NCBI GenBank assembly: GCA_022747635.1
Contig: JAKTNV010000002.1
Coordinates: 107,862,869 to 107,926,868 of the forward strand
Source: Hetaerina americana
Lineage: Eukaryota; Arthropoda; Insecta; Odonata; Calopterygidae
Length of the DNA: 64,000 bases
Direction: 5' to 3'
The notes under the pieces were generated by a model. It did not search any database. It was not told where the DNA came from and saw only the letters and a program-made list of their open reading frames with translations. Below, piece after piece: positions 38,201 to 51,500 of the stretch; position 1 is the stretch's first letter; every line of letters begins with the position of its first letter. Made by a program: the position numbers and the translations under genes.

Positions 38201-41200
38201 GAGACCTAGTCGGCCGTTCAAATATTTTATGTCAAAATAATTTCAAAAATTTCAGTTCACTATGGCAAGTCCACAAGAAGATTGCACCTTAGAAAAGCGA
38301 TAATCTGCCATTAGATATTTAGCAGTAAAAGGTGTAAAACCAAGTGAAATATTTTATAGAATTTTGGTGCAATACTGAAAATTTGTATGGACCATGCGAA
38401 TGTTTACTAGTGGGTTGTTCAGTTTAAAAGTGGCCAAACAAGTGTGGGTGGTGAGCGCCGAAGTGGGCGAAGTCTCTGGTCCCCCCTTGGAATTGAGGAT
38501 CGATGGACTTAATGGCGATAGCATAAGAACTACTGTAAAAATGTTGGTTAAGGAAGTTCATTTAAGTGTTGGAACTGCTCACAATATCATTAATAACCAT
38601 TTAGACTATAGAAAAACGTGTGCGAGATGGGTTCCCAGGCAGCTTACTGATGCTCATTAAGAATCGAGACTTTCCATTAGTCAAGATAAAGTTGCGAAGT
38701 TTGATTGAAAGATACGCTTTTTCTGGAAGAATAGTTATTAGCGACAATGTCTGGATTCATTACTACAATTCTAGAACAAATTGCAGAGTATATAGTGGAA
38801 ACACACCAGCTCTCCCTTTCGCAAAAAACTTCAAGGTTCAACCCTCGTCGGGTAAAGTGATGCTGACCATTTTTGGAGGCTCATATGATCCAGAAGATTG
38901 GCGAACTAGCCGGTGCTATTCTTGAGATTCTGGAACACAAACCAGCTATCAGGAGCAAACGCCGTGGGTCCTTAACAAAAGGAGTCATTTTTCAGCATGA
39001 CAACGCCCGCCGTCATGCAGCCCCGTCCCATCTGACCCGTGTTGAACTGCAAGAATTGAGTTGGGAGGTCTTACCTCATCCCGCGTACAGTCAAAACCTT
39101 GCTCCATCAGATTTTTACCTGTTTGGACCAATCAAACGGGCGCTGGACGCCTTATGTGGAAAAAGATTTGGTAACAGAATTAGAAAGCTACAGGAAATAT
39201 GGAATAGATGCACACATTTTGGGGGTTATTATCTTGAAAAAAAGCCCAAATTTGGTAAGAACCCGATGGACGGTTTATTATTTATATCCATTTGTCTCAT
39301 TAATAATTGAATGACCCTCGTGCATCAACCACTAATCAAGGAAAAGTTTGGTTTGATAGTCGAGACGAGAGGGCACCTTGTCTTAATCCCTGCAGTATAT
39401 GGCATTTTCACATGGAAGCAATGGATGTTGCAGGACTATGTTTACTTAGGCAAACTACAGAATAGGATATAATGTATTTAACTGTCTTAATAATGGCATT
39501 ATAAATCAAAATATAGGTTTTGAGAAGTGTACAGATGAAAGGTGGGAAAGGATGAAAGTAGAAAAAATGAAAGGAGTTTTATCACTTAGAAAGTAGCTAC
39601 ATGAGCCACCAGCAGTCATTATATTTTGCATAGGCAAGGACTAGGGACAGAAAAAATTTCCAAAAACTTGAAAAATGCTATGGAGGAAGCCGTACTAGTT
39701 GTAAACTATGTAAAATCAAGGCCAATTCAATCCAGATTTTTTAAAATGTTTTGTGATGAAATGGGTAGTGAACACAAAGCACTTTTATTATATACTGAAA
39801 TGAGATGGCTATCCAAAAGGAAAGCACTATTAGCAACCAATGAACTTTGAAGTGGCAAATTTTTCTTCCTTAAGCCATAAAATAATTCTGGTGTAAGTAC
39901 AAAGATTTGTTGAAGTTTTAACAACTCCAGTATGGTTGATAAAATTTCATACATGGCAGACATTTTTACCAAGTTTAATTAAATTAACTTATAATTGCAT
40001 GGAAAATATATTACAATTTTTAATACAAGAGAATACATAATTCATCTTGTAATATAAAAAATAAAATGTTGGATTTCATCAGTTGAATCTAATAATTTTG
40101 ACTGTTTTTCTGCCTTACATGAATGTTTGAAAAATTCAAATTTTTAAACAGATTTCGATGTTTCAGATGCATTTTTCGAGCACCCACATAACTTTGAAAT
40201 CTATTTTTTTTACAAAATTTTCCAAAAACTAGTAAGGGCGATTCCTGGGTTTGAAATCCATTTTTAGTGACAGCGTAACCAGTAAGCTGAAACGAAAGTG
40301 AAAATGAAAATTTGATTGATTTGTTTAATGACTCTTATATGAAACAAAAATACAAAGTCAGTCTTAAATTATTCCTGGGAAGGTTTATGAGAAAAGTACC
40401 CCAATTTATTTAAACAAGCTATTATTGTTTTACTTCCATTTTCTGCAACTTATTTATATGAAGCGGGATTTTCTCATTATGCTAGAACAAAGTCAGTGTG
40501 CGGGAACAGGTTCAATGCTATCAGATATTATAATAAAACTTCCCAATATTGAGCCTGATATCGAGAAGATATGTTTTTCAAAAATTCAAAATCATAAAGG
40601 CCATTAAATGCTTTATTTATTCATATTTTTATAAAATATAATCATTGTTAAATGTATTCAAAAACTACTAAATTAATAATTTTAATAGAAATTTTTTAAA
40701 TTAAATTTCAACAAATAGAATTACCCAACCTAAAGAATGAGCCAAGTGTTCCTTTAAACTTCCCAGGCTTGGAAATTGCTCCATTACAGAAAACGTTTGA
40801 GAAGCACTGATTTGGTAGAAAAGAATTCAATTCTTTTTCTGATGCCATCATATTTTTAGCTTACAGTTTAATAAAGAAATAACATGAACTTGTTGTAACA
40901 AAAATATTGTCATCAAATCTAAATGTAACCTTTAAAAAGAGACTAAAAATTGACAAGTAAACTTCAGCCTTTAATTTTCAATCATGCTGTTATTGCTGAA
41001 CAATCAAATATGTAAAACATTTAGATATGCTAAAATAATTTTGAAATTTTTTAATATGATAAGGGTAATATTTTATTAAATGTAAATCAAATAGTGGAAT
41101 CCCAAATTTTTATAAAGTCAAAAAACTCAAAATAGACTGAGGCTTAGCAAGAAATAATGAGCTCTATGGCCTCTAAGTTAAATAAGAGGGGGGGAAGAAA

Positions 41201-41521
41201 CTCTAATGGCCATAATAGACAGAGGCTTGCTTTTAAAACCATGTCAGAAATTGCAATGGAAAATCACTACTGCTAGCACATTAGATATTTTTCTTATAAT
41301 TCATTGACTGCTTGAAATTATTAATTAATATTCTGTTATGCTGGGTCAAACCTAATTACAGAGTGCGAGGTTAAAAAAAATGACTAACAGATTGTAGGAA
41401 GGCCTAAAAAAACAATTTTACAACCCAGGCAGTTCAATTTTCTGATTCCGTGCAGACATATTTTTCACCATGGGATACTGTTCCATATGGTAATACACAT
41501 AGATATTTCTGAACGAATTAA

Positions 41522-41584
<63 letters not shown>

Positions 41585-44500
41585 GGCCATGTGTGTTAAA
41601 GTTAGAACAACTTTTTTAATAATGACTGAAACCTAGATTAAAGAGAGGTGTCCCAAAAATGTTTCATATAAATATCATCCTAATAAAATTATTTATTCAT
41701 TTAAATCTCCTACTCATTGTGACCGATTCAGGAGAACAAATGCAATATGGTGACAAACTAATTTAAAAGGATCCACGGTCAACAAGTTTGATAAGAAATA
41801 CTGGCAATGAATTCCCTCATGGAGTTATGTCACAATTCTATAGCAGATGTAACCTTATCTGCAAAAAACCATTTTAATGATGTTAGTAAAGAGTTAACCG
41901 ACTTATTGTTTTCCAGTTGTTATTTTTATGATTATCAGTTTATTTCACTTACCTTATCACAGAAAAGATTACAAGTTTATTCACCCTCTAAAATGATAAG
42001 AAAACTGAAATGTTATTGCAGAGAGAGTGAACATTCTTTTTCTATCTTAATGTACATATTTGAAAGGAATGAGTGTGCAGTTTTGGTGACTCTATAGGAA
42101 TAACTCACTTATTACAACCATAAACATATCGGCTATTTCGATTATGTTTATTGGATATTCTAAATTTTGGCAGGATCCGGAATTTTTGTCATTGTACTGA
42201 TGTTACTCTACCGCTGTCTGAATGTGACTTTGGTGTAAGGCAAAGTGGGAATAAGATTAAATAGGCAGGTGCCATTAATTGTCAAGTATGGAGAGACAAG
42301 AGTTAAAAGGGTAGAGTTTCCTCACATCCCACACCTTGTCTCTCCCCAATTAATGATACGGACATCTTATTTTCTTAATCTCATCACCCGATTTTCTAGC
42401 ATTTGTTAAGGACTGAAGACCCTCAGACTGTTCTTCCCTAAATATTCTTTATCTCTTATTAAATTTGGTTCCAAATTTAATATTCTCTTCATTTTTATTT
42501 CGGTTCTTTGCCTTGGCAGAGGAGTTTGTGCTGGAGGCTATCCCGACTGGCGGCCGAGATGGTGATGGGTCTGTCCTGGGCCCTGATGGAGATTTGCTGG
42601 GTGGCGGGGGACTCTTGGGTGGTGGAGGTGGAGTTGGGGGTGGTGGTGGGCCAGGAGGCAGTGGCTCTGGCCTTGACCTCCAGATGCCCATCTCCATACA
42701 CCTCGATCATCTCCACAATGTTTACATAGCTGCCGGCACACTTGCATGCGCCCTGCTCATCGTTATACTCACGGTAATGCCACAGTATTCCTATCAAAAT
42801 CATAAGAGCTATTCCATAAGTCAGTACTATTGTCATTCCAACTGCTGACCCCATTTCAACAGCTCTTGAGATAAAATAATTCACTACAAAAATACTCATA
42901 TGATAAGTAATAATTAATTTTTTCATTAATAACTGTAGTTCAGGTGGATCTAAATTAAACCAGTTAATGATCCTTTCATGGCATGAATTTTGTAGGTTTT
43001 ATGCAAATGTTGTGGATTCAAATAACTTAATTGATTATTTGTGACATGCCATAATTTACTTTTAGATCTTATTCTGTGCAAGTATTCATATAAATTTCAG
43101 AAATTAGAAGTTATCAATTTTGTGTAAGTCTTTTTACCTTGCTCAGGTGCATAAAAATTTTGTATCAATACATACAAATTTGTAAGGACTTGTATAAGGT
43201 ATGAAATAAAAAAGCCTGGTTCTTTAACTATATTATGAGAGGTGATTCTTAAAAGTTGGATGCACATTGGAGAATAACTGTTAGTGTTGTACTCTAAAAG
43301 TCAAATACAATGTAAATGCATGAATTTTGTGTATTAATTTTTTGTAGGTGTAAATATATTTTGAAAATTTTGTTTCAAGGCACATTCATGGCATCTATTG
43401 GTGTAATGGCATTATCTTTGGTACCTAACTATTATTTGTGATATCAGTATTATGGATGTGGTGTACCTTACTGTTTTTGTCATTTTTTATCTCCAGGTTG
43501 CAATTTGTCACTGTCGTGTTCATGGTGAAGCATATAAGAGATGCTTCCTGCGAGCTGCTCCTAGGCACCTCCTCCCTTGCACCATGGTTCACGTGAAAGG
43601 AGGCCTTGGCAGCAGCCTTGGTTTGGGAGGGAAGTGTCCCCGTCACAATGATGGAGCTTGTGCCGCACTCAATAAGGATCCTGGAAGGTTTGTGAAATGC
43701 AAAGCAAAGTACGATCGGCTGCAATACAATTTAACTGGAACAGAATATTATTACTTATGGTTACATAAATTATGAGATAAATCTTGTTTAATTATGATTC
43801 CATGACTGTTTCTTTTGGGCCTTTGACACCTTCACATTCCATTTCTTAAATGGGCAAATGCCAACCACCTCAATCCTCTTAAAATCAGTCCAACTTTCAT
43901 GTAGGAGTCATTTCATGAAATACTGTGGATATTTCCAATAAGTAGTAATTATTAATGTTGAAAATGAGACCTAGAGTATCATTTGTGTGTATCCACCAAC
44001 CATTCTCCATGTTAGCTGGCTAAATTTGATTTTTTTTATTCTATAACCTTCATTTTTAGATTTGGACTTAGTGTTGGGATTCAATTTCAAAAATAAAAGT
44101 ATGACATGTTGGCTAAATTTTTGTGCTACTTGGGTCATATTTTTTATTCCATATTTCAGCACATTCAAAATAAGATCTTATTCATGGACATGGGGTAAAC
44201 TATCCAAAATAAAATGGCTGGCCTTGACAACTGAAACAAATAATCAACCTTTCCCTTACAATCTAAAGAAGATAGATGAAAAAAAATATCATAATTTAAT
44301 TCAAGTAAAGAGTGGCATTATATGAATGTGTATTTTAAGTGATGTATAACATTTCTGATGTTTTAGAGCCAAAGAAAAGTGTTAATATTAACATTTAATA
44401 CTTAATAACTGCAAGTTAAACATTTCAAATAAGTCCTTACTCAGCTATTTGATCAGCAAGAGACCCAGTAATAATCCTATCTTGATATCAGCCGCACCTA

Positions 44501-47500
44501 TAATCTAGTCTAAAATTTCAAAGAACACTCAGCAGATATTTCTTTTTCTTAGCTCCCCCATACCAATTTGAGGAAATGAAAATAACCCGTAAACATTAGA
44601 AGAAGGTAGAGGTGCCATATCCGTTTCGTAGATGGAAAAGCTGCAAGTTATGAGAAATGGATTTCAAAGAATAAAAGACTCCTCATCTTAAATTCTATCT
44701 AAATTTGCATAACCTTTGAAAGTACAATGTGTAATGATGTAATCACATCTGCTTGATCACATATTGAATAATTTTTTATGTATTTCATGTTTTTTAACTA
44801 ATGAAAGTATTTGAAGAGGATTTGTCCATCATATTTCAAAGCGCCTATCATCACAGACACCTTACTCAACGGCCTACCATGGTTTGCCCATTTAAGCACA
44901 GCTATCAACCTTTTTTAAGTCTTCTATGTGACTGCAAAGTCCCAACTCCAGATAATTTGTTGGTTCCCTTCTAAGGATATAACAAGGGTTATACACACCT
45001 ATCAGTAGTCATCTACCTTTTCTAGATTTACAGTGTTCCCTACATAACTATTTTTTTAGAAATCAAACAGATTGTGTTACCTAGCATCCAAACGGAAATG
45101 TTACCAAGCATCAAATTAATCAGGAGTGAGATTTTAATACCTCTTTATGTTCCCAGACAACTCCATACAATACAATGCAATACTAAATCCCTCAATGCAT
45201 TGGTCAAAGCATCAGTAATGAAAATAACAAGCATTAACCAAATGCCACCATATCTCTGTCAACAAGTAGTATGAAAATATATCTTAATGATGAAAAATGA
45301 GAGTCGCACAGCAAGGGTAAGACAATGTTTGCAAAACGATATTGTTCATCTTCTTTTTTGATATATTATGTCTGTAAATTTATATTAACAATTTGGTGAA
45401 GTGAGCTTTGCAATAAAAGTACCTAGGATCAATGATATTAAAGCTTTGAGAATTTTAGTTTTGAGTATGAAACATCAAACTGTTGTAGTATAGTCCAATT
45501 CCTTTAATGTAATGAAACAAATATTGAATCAAGCAAGAGGCTTGCTTTAAATGCATATGTCATGCAATATTACCTAGGTTGATAAAAGGATATATTTACA
45601 TGTTATGCTGTTTTCTTAAAATTTACTTCATGGAAACAATCTTCATTCATGATTTTAATGTCTCTCATAAAGGTATCTGCCTACCTATGTCTAAAATTTA
45701 AAAGTATAAAAATGTATGAATTTTATAACATCACTTAAGAAGTTAAAATAGTTGAATACTACCTACTTTCAACAGTGACTTAGGCAGGAGTTCAAGGTTG
45801 AAGGTCACTCCAACACCAAGAACCTTTGGAGGGAGTGGAAGGGGGGGTAGGTACAACTCAAATATACTGCATTGTAATCACAATACCTGCACTCACATTT
45901 AAATCACATCACTGAGGAGTGATAACTCTCTTTCACGTGAATCATTTCAATTAATTAGAATGCAAAGTAAAATCTTTCACTAAAAACCTTACGTATCAAA
46001 TTTAGTAGTTGTTAAAATATACTTACCTAAGTTCAGATGTATTCATTCTCATGATTGGATTATATCCAAGACTCCTTATATACCCTCTGAAAATTTAAGT
46101 TTCTTCATCACAAATTTAAGATATACAGACATATAAATGTTATAAAACAGCCTAGATTCAAACATGAAAATTCATTATGATGGTACAAATATTGAAACAG
46201 GATTTTTAAATTTTATGTGCATTAATTACAAAATTAAATTCACTCCAAGGTTATTAAATGGAACCAACGTAAACCCCAGGTTTGAGGATGGTATCAAATA
46301 GATTAAGACTGAAGTTGCAGTTCTTTGAAATGTGACAAAAGGATATTAATAATTGTAGGAATTAAACTGATGCCCGAAGAAACTTTGAATGGAGTTTTTG
46401 CAATGAAAGACTGATGGACAAAAATTAATTGTTCATGGCCAAGTGCACGATATAAATATTATTGTTCTTGGTAACTGTAAACCAATCTGCCTTATTCAAT
46501 GAAATACTCAGTTCATACAACATTTCCAAAGTGCAATTGACTTTGGAATTGTTGCATTGTAATGTGCATAAGTGGATGACTCCACTAAAGTTATTATTTT
46601 AGCATCATGTGCAGTTACTTTGAACTGCTCAGTTAATGGTCATGGATAATGTACATCCAACACAACAATATATAACAAAAATAGCCACCAGTGTCGTAGA
46701 TTATGTTATCAGAGGTCTACATTTGCATTCTGTATATACCATTGTGAGAGCATCATGAGAAAGTGGTAGTACTTTTAGAAAGAATAGGGGTAAGAGAAGG
46801 AGAAATAAAAACAGAAGGGGAAGTAATGCCAGATCATAATAATTTTGCAAATTAGAGCCATCATTCAAGGAGATCGGCAAGGACTCTCTGGTGAACTTCT
46901 GTCCAAAATATTCTCTTACAATATAACCGTTTTTCTTCATAGAATGTGGAGAGAGAAAAAATAGCTCTGGGTACCAACTTTGTTTCCGTCTAAGCAATGA
47001 GGAGTCAAGCAAATGAAGGCCAGAAGTTATAGATTCTAATGACAAATTAATCACAATTTTGACACAATGAGCTTTTAGAAGTGAAAATTACTTTTGAATA
47101 TGCTTTCTTTGAGTGTATTGAAAGTAAAGTTGATATGTTAAATTAGTTATCTAAACCAATTCATATTCTGTAAGCCACCACATTGGCATGAAACAAGAAA
47201 TACAAGTCATTAATTACTTAATAATAGAAAATAATAAATTTTTCCTATGAAATGTTCCTGCAAGATGTAAATTGTGGAAAAACATTCTGAGCATGATAAC
47301 TTTTGATGTTTTTAAGCTTGGCTTTGTTTGGCTATACATTTAGTAAAGAATCAATCCGCCATGCTTTCATGTGTAAGAGGAGCAAGTGGTCACATTTCTC
47401 AAATTCTAAATAACCTTTCATGAGAAAAAAATAACATGATATGCTTTGCCATAGATAAGTAGCTTAGAGTCATTTTCTCCTTGGTGGAAGAGGATGGCTT

Positions 47501-48426
47501 ACAGCCATTATTAATGGATGGAGTGTACAAGGTGCTCCATGTATGTGACAGAAGCTGCATGGCCAGATTAAGATGGTATTGGTAATCATAATCCCTGGAA
47601 AATGCAGAATAAGTAATGGAGAGAATAAACCATTATATAACACATGACATCCAAACCAAGGTGCATATTATACATGACAACATGAATGCAGTATTCCTTT
47701 GTGTTATTAGTAGACAATTTCTATGCATTTTTAGTCAGTTATTGCCTCATGTTTCAATGCACTTAGTGTAGATATGGGATGGCATAGGGCAAAAAAGACA
47801 ATGCGCTTCAATCAGTTACTGTCCTTGAAACATGATCTGTGTATTTCATAAGATAAGTTGGCATAGAGTAGAAATGATGAGAGGTAGATTTGGAACTTTA
47901 ACTTACAAGGTAAAGCTACATTTTTCTGAACACACAATGTGGATGAAAACATGATTGGGAGGGAGGGAATCCTCCACTGCAATAACATCGCTCCAGGGAA
48001 GTTGAAAGGGTGAATTCGTTTGGAGGGTTGAAAGGGGTTTCACTTATTATGATGTACTTTTGTATTATTGCACTAATAGTAATAATTCACATATTACATA
48101 GTGTGAATTACATAGGGGAAATGAGAATTCTTCATATTTTTTTATTAAAACAGGAGTATATCTTATATTGAATGCTCATCATAATTGGAAAATTTTGGTA
48201 AATGAAAAGAGAGAAGATATGCATTCATAAATATTTCCCGAATGAAAATAAACATAGGGTTTGGTTTCGTTTAATTACCTTGTTTCATTATGTGTACCAA
48301 TGATTCAATATTTAAGCAGTCTAATCATGTATTTCATCCTGTTATGTTAACAGACATGAAATAAGTCTGATCCAACCAGAATTACATCAATTATACCAAG
48401 GATTACTCAGTATAATTATATATATT

Positions 48427-48507
<81 letters not shown>

Positions 48508-51500
48508 ATATCCATATCCATATCCATATTCAACTCTATAACTTGTAATTTCATGTTTTTACTAAAAAACTAACTTTTCTCCATAACAATATCTTTTAAA
48601 AAATTATAATAGGTTGATTATTTAATTTACATTTTTGGTTAAATACTTTTTTAACTCTTTTGGTGAGCACAATTTGACCTAGTAGAATTTTTTGCAAAAC
48701 TAAATGGTTAAATAATAATCCAACCGCAGATAACTAGAATTAACTTTTCAAGTGTACCCATAATCCTCAGTGATTACACAGAACAGACTTTAAAGAGCAC
48801 ATTTATGTATTACCTATGCTGCTTCATTTATGTTCTGCTAATTTCTTGGCTTAAGTATCAACAATTTGGTTGATTTAAACTCTCTGTTGCACCCCTGTAT
48901 TTTCTTGAGTTGTAGTACTTGTCGAACTGTAACTAGCTATATTGTGAAGCCACTTTGCACAAAAGTAAATTTGCACTCTTTGGTTAAGCTAATGATCATT
49001 TGCTAGTCATGCATTACCTTAATTTTGACTTGTAATCAATGTACATAGATTTGATATGAAATTTACTTTAGCCAAGAATATTTAGACAAACTTACTATTA
49101 TTCAAACAGTAAAATTACACACTGACTCATTAGATAGCGACCATTCAACAACACTGTAAAAAGTGCACAACTGCATAACATAAATTAAATCATTATAAAT
49201 AGAATAAGCCATGAATTCCATATTTCAGTAACATAACACAAACAAGCAACTGACTACCATAATGTAACATAACGGGGGAGGGAGAGTATTTATGTATATA
49301 AATCATATACAAGGTCTGTCTGGAATGGATCTGGCTATGCAAAATTTTGAGAGACATAGCCTACCTATAACAATGAGGCCTTAGTCCCCTACAAAATATC
49401 CTCTTGGAACCTCTCACACTCATCACAGTGTTTCTTCCACTTTTCAAAACAATCAGCAAAGTCCTTTTTTTGGAATGGTCATCAGCTGCCTCATTGCATT
49501 CTCTTTAATCTCATCCACATCAATGATTTCATGCTACACTTGCAGGGGACTTGCTCCAAGCCACAAACAATGAACCATGTTTTCTACAAAGGTCTTTACC
49601 GGAGATGAGTCATTGGTCTCTGGCTATGATCCTGAAGCAAAAGCCCATTCTTCCCAATAGTAGGTTGAGACACACATAGGAATGTGGTAGTCCAGGATAT
49701 AGAGAAAGGAACTACCAAGTATAACCCAAAACCTGTGGGATGCCACTTTTTCCTTACAAGTAGCCAAGTTCACGGGTGACTCATAAATGGCTGTAGTAGT
49801 TTTCACCAACTGCATCATGCTTGTCATTAATATTCATTGATTGGTTTTCCAAATAATTTTTATAGTCAAAGTAGGCATGAACTATTTTAAATATTCTCCC
49901 GTCGTAGTTGATACTGGGAGCATGACCAAATAAGATCATTTGCAGCTAAGGAATAGATGGATAATTTGGTACAAGAGAGAGGATGCTCAAGGTTTGAGGG
50001 AAGGGAGGAGAGAAAGCCAGTGTCGAAATTTGCCAGAACAAAATGCACTAAATAAATTGGCAAGAATCTAAAGTTTAACATTCCATTCAGCATATGTCAT
50101 ACTCCACTGGAAGTACTCTTTGCATAGCCCCCTCGTAGAAATTGGAGTAGCTCTGAAAAATTCTGCCACAGCCTGGATTCAAACCATGGCCCACAGGACA
50201 AGAAGCCAGTACAAAAGCCATCACATCAACCTAATGCTTCATGATTTTTTCCTGATGATAATTAGTTTATTAAGAAATAGTTAATCAAAATTTTTCCTTT
50301 TTCCTAATGAACTGTACCTTTTTTTAAAATCATTTGGAAAGTACGCAATGTATATAAGATTCCTCAGATGTTTGACTAAGCAATAAACAAAGTCAATCTT
50401 TCAGATTTTATTCATACAGAATAGTAAATATAACATATTGCATACTCACCATAGAGTAATAATAAATGCATGAGTAACAAAAGGAAAGTAATTTTTTTAT
50501 GTAATTAAGGGTCATAACAATAGTCAGGTCTCAGCTTTGGAAAGTTCAAAAGGGTTTCTGTTTCAAACCGTTCAAAAGTATATTCATTTACCATTGAGTT
50601 GTGCTTCATAAATAAGGATAGTAAAATTATCTCACATTAATGAAATCCTCATTTTGTACATTATCTGAAAGCATTTATATTTATATTTAAAAGCAAGAGT
50701 CATGATCCTTTGAGGCCCAGAGAGTCTGTCAGTGTTGCAAACATCACCAAGTATCAGTTTACAGTTTTATCAAACCTATATTTTAATAACTATTTTCCTA
50801 TTATCCCTAAATCATAAAAAATTAAGGAATGTTAACACTTTTGAATGAGCATATATATTTGAGTGCGCCTAATTAATGCTTCTTTGTACTGAGGCGTCCT
50901 ATTAATCAATTAAACTACTGAATTCTAGAAATTATGAAACAAATATAAACTTTTACCTGGCTCAAGCCTGCAGGAGTTTATTATTAATTAGAATAAAAAG
51001 TTTCAGTTTTTATAGCCATCATTTGTTTCATAAAGACACCTGTAGAACTCATTATATATATATTCATTATAGACAATCCAATTGGTAGAATTATTACAGA
51101 AGTAATTGATGTCCCTATTTAAATTAACCTAAAGTGTGCTGTGAATGTATTGTTTGCTCTTAAAATTGGGTAGCTGTCAGTACTTGCATGCATGTATCAA
51201 TGCCTCTTTCTCATTTTGTGAGTTATAAAAAAATAAATAAAAGTAATTTACTCAAAGACTTGGCCATCACTTGGTAGACTGTCCGAACATTGGGTAAATT
51301 TCACTCTGTACCCATTTCTGTTAATATCTTTTTTGTATGCGACCCAGTTTCATCAAAACGTTTGTCAAATAGTTTCAACAGAGCACCTGATAATGATGAT
51401 GACGTTTTACTGAAATTGGGTTGTTTAGTAAAAAGATTTGGGTGAAAATGTATATATTTTTATTTATCATGCATGTTTGTAACATTGATCAGCAATGATG

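Noticed and set aside
41807..42097. 96-codon plus frame in the intron before exon D
   Set aside because: No domain, no splice context and AT-rich codon make-up; chance open frame.
42495..42926. 143-codon minus frame with a hydrophobic stretch opposite exon D
   Set aside because: It is the shadow of the plus-strand transmembrane exon, which has matched splice phases with its neighbours; the minus frame has no domain.
46701..47054. 117-codon leucine-rich minus frame
   Set aside because: The leucine run comes from a purine-rich plus tract; no signal, domain or neighbour supports a gene.
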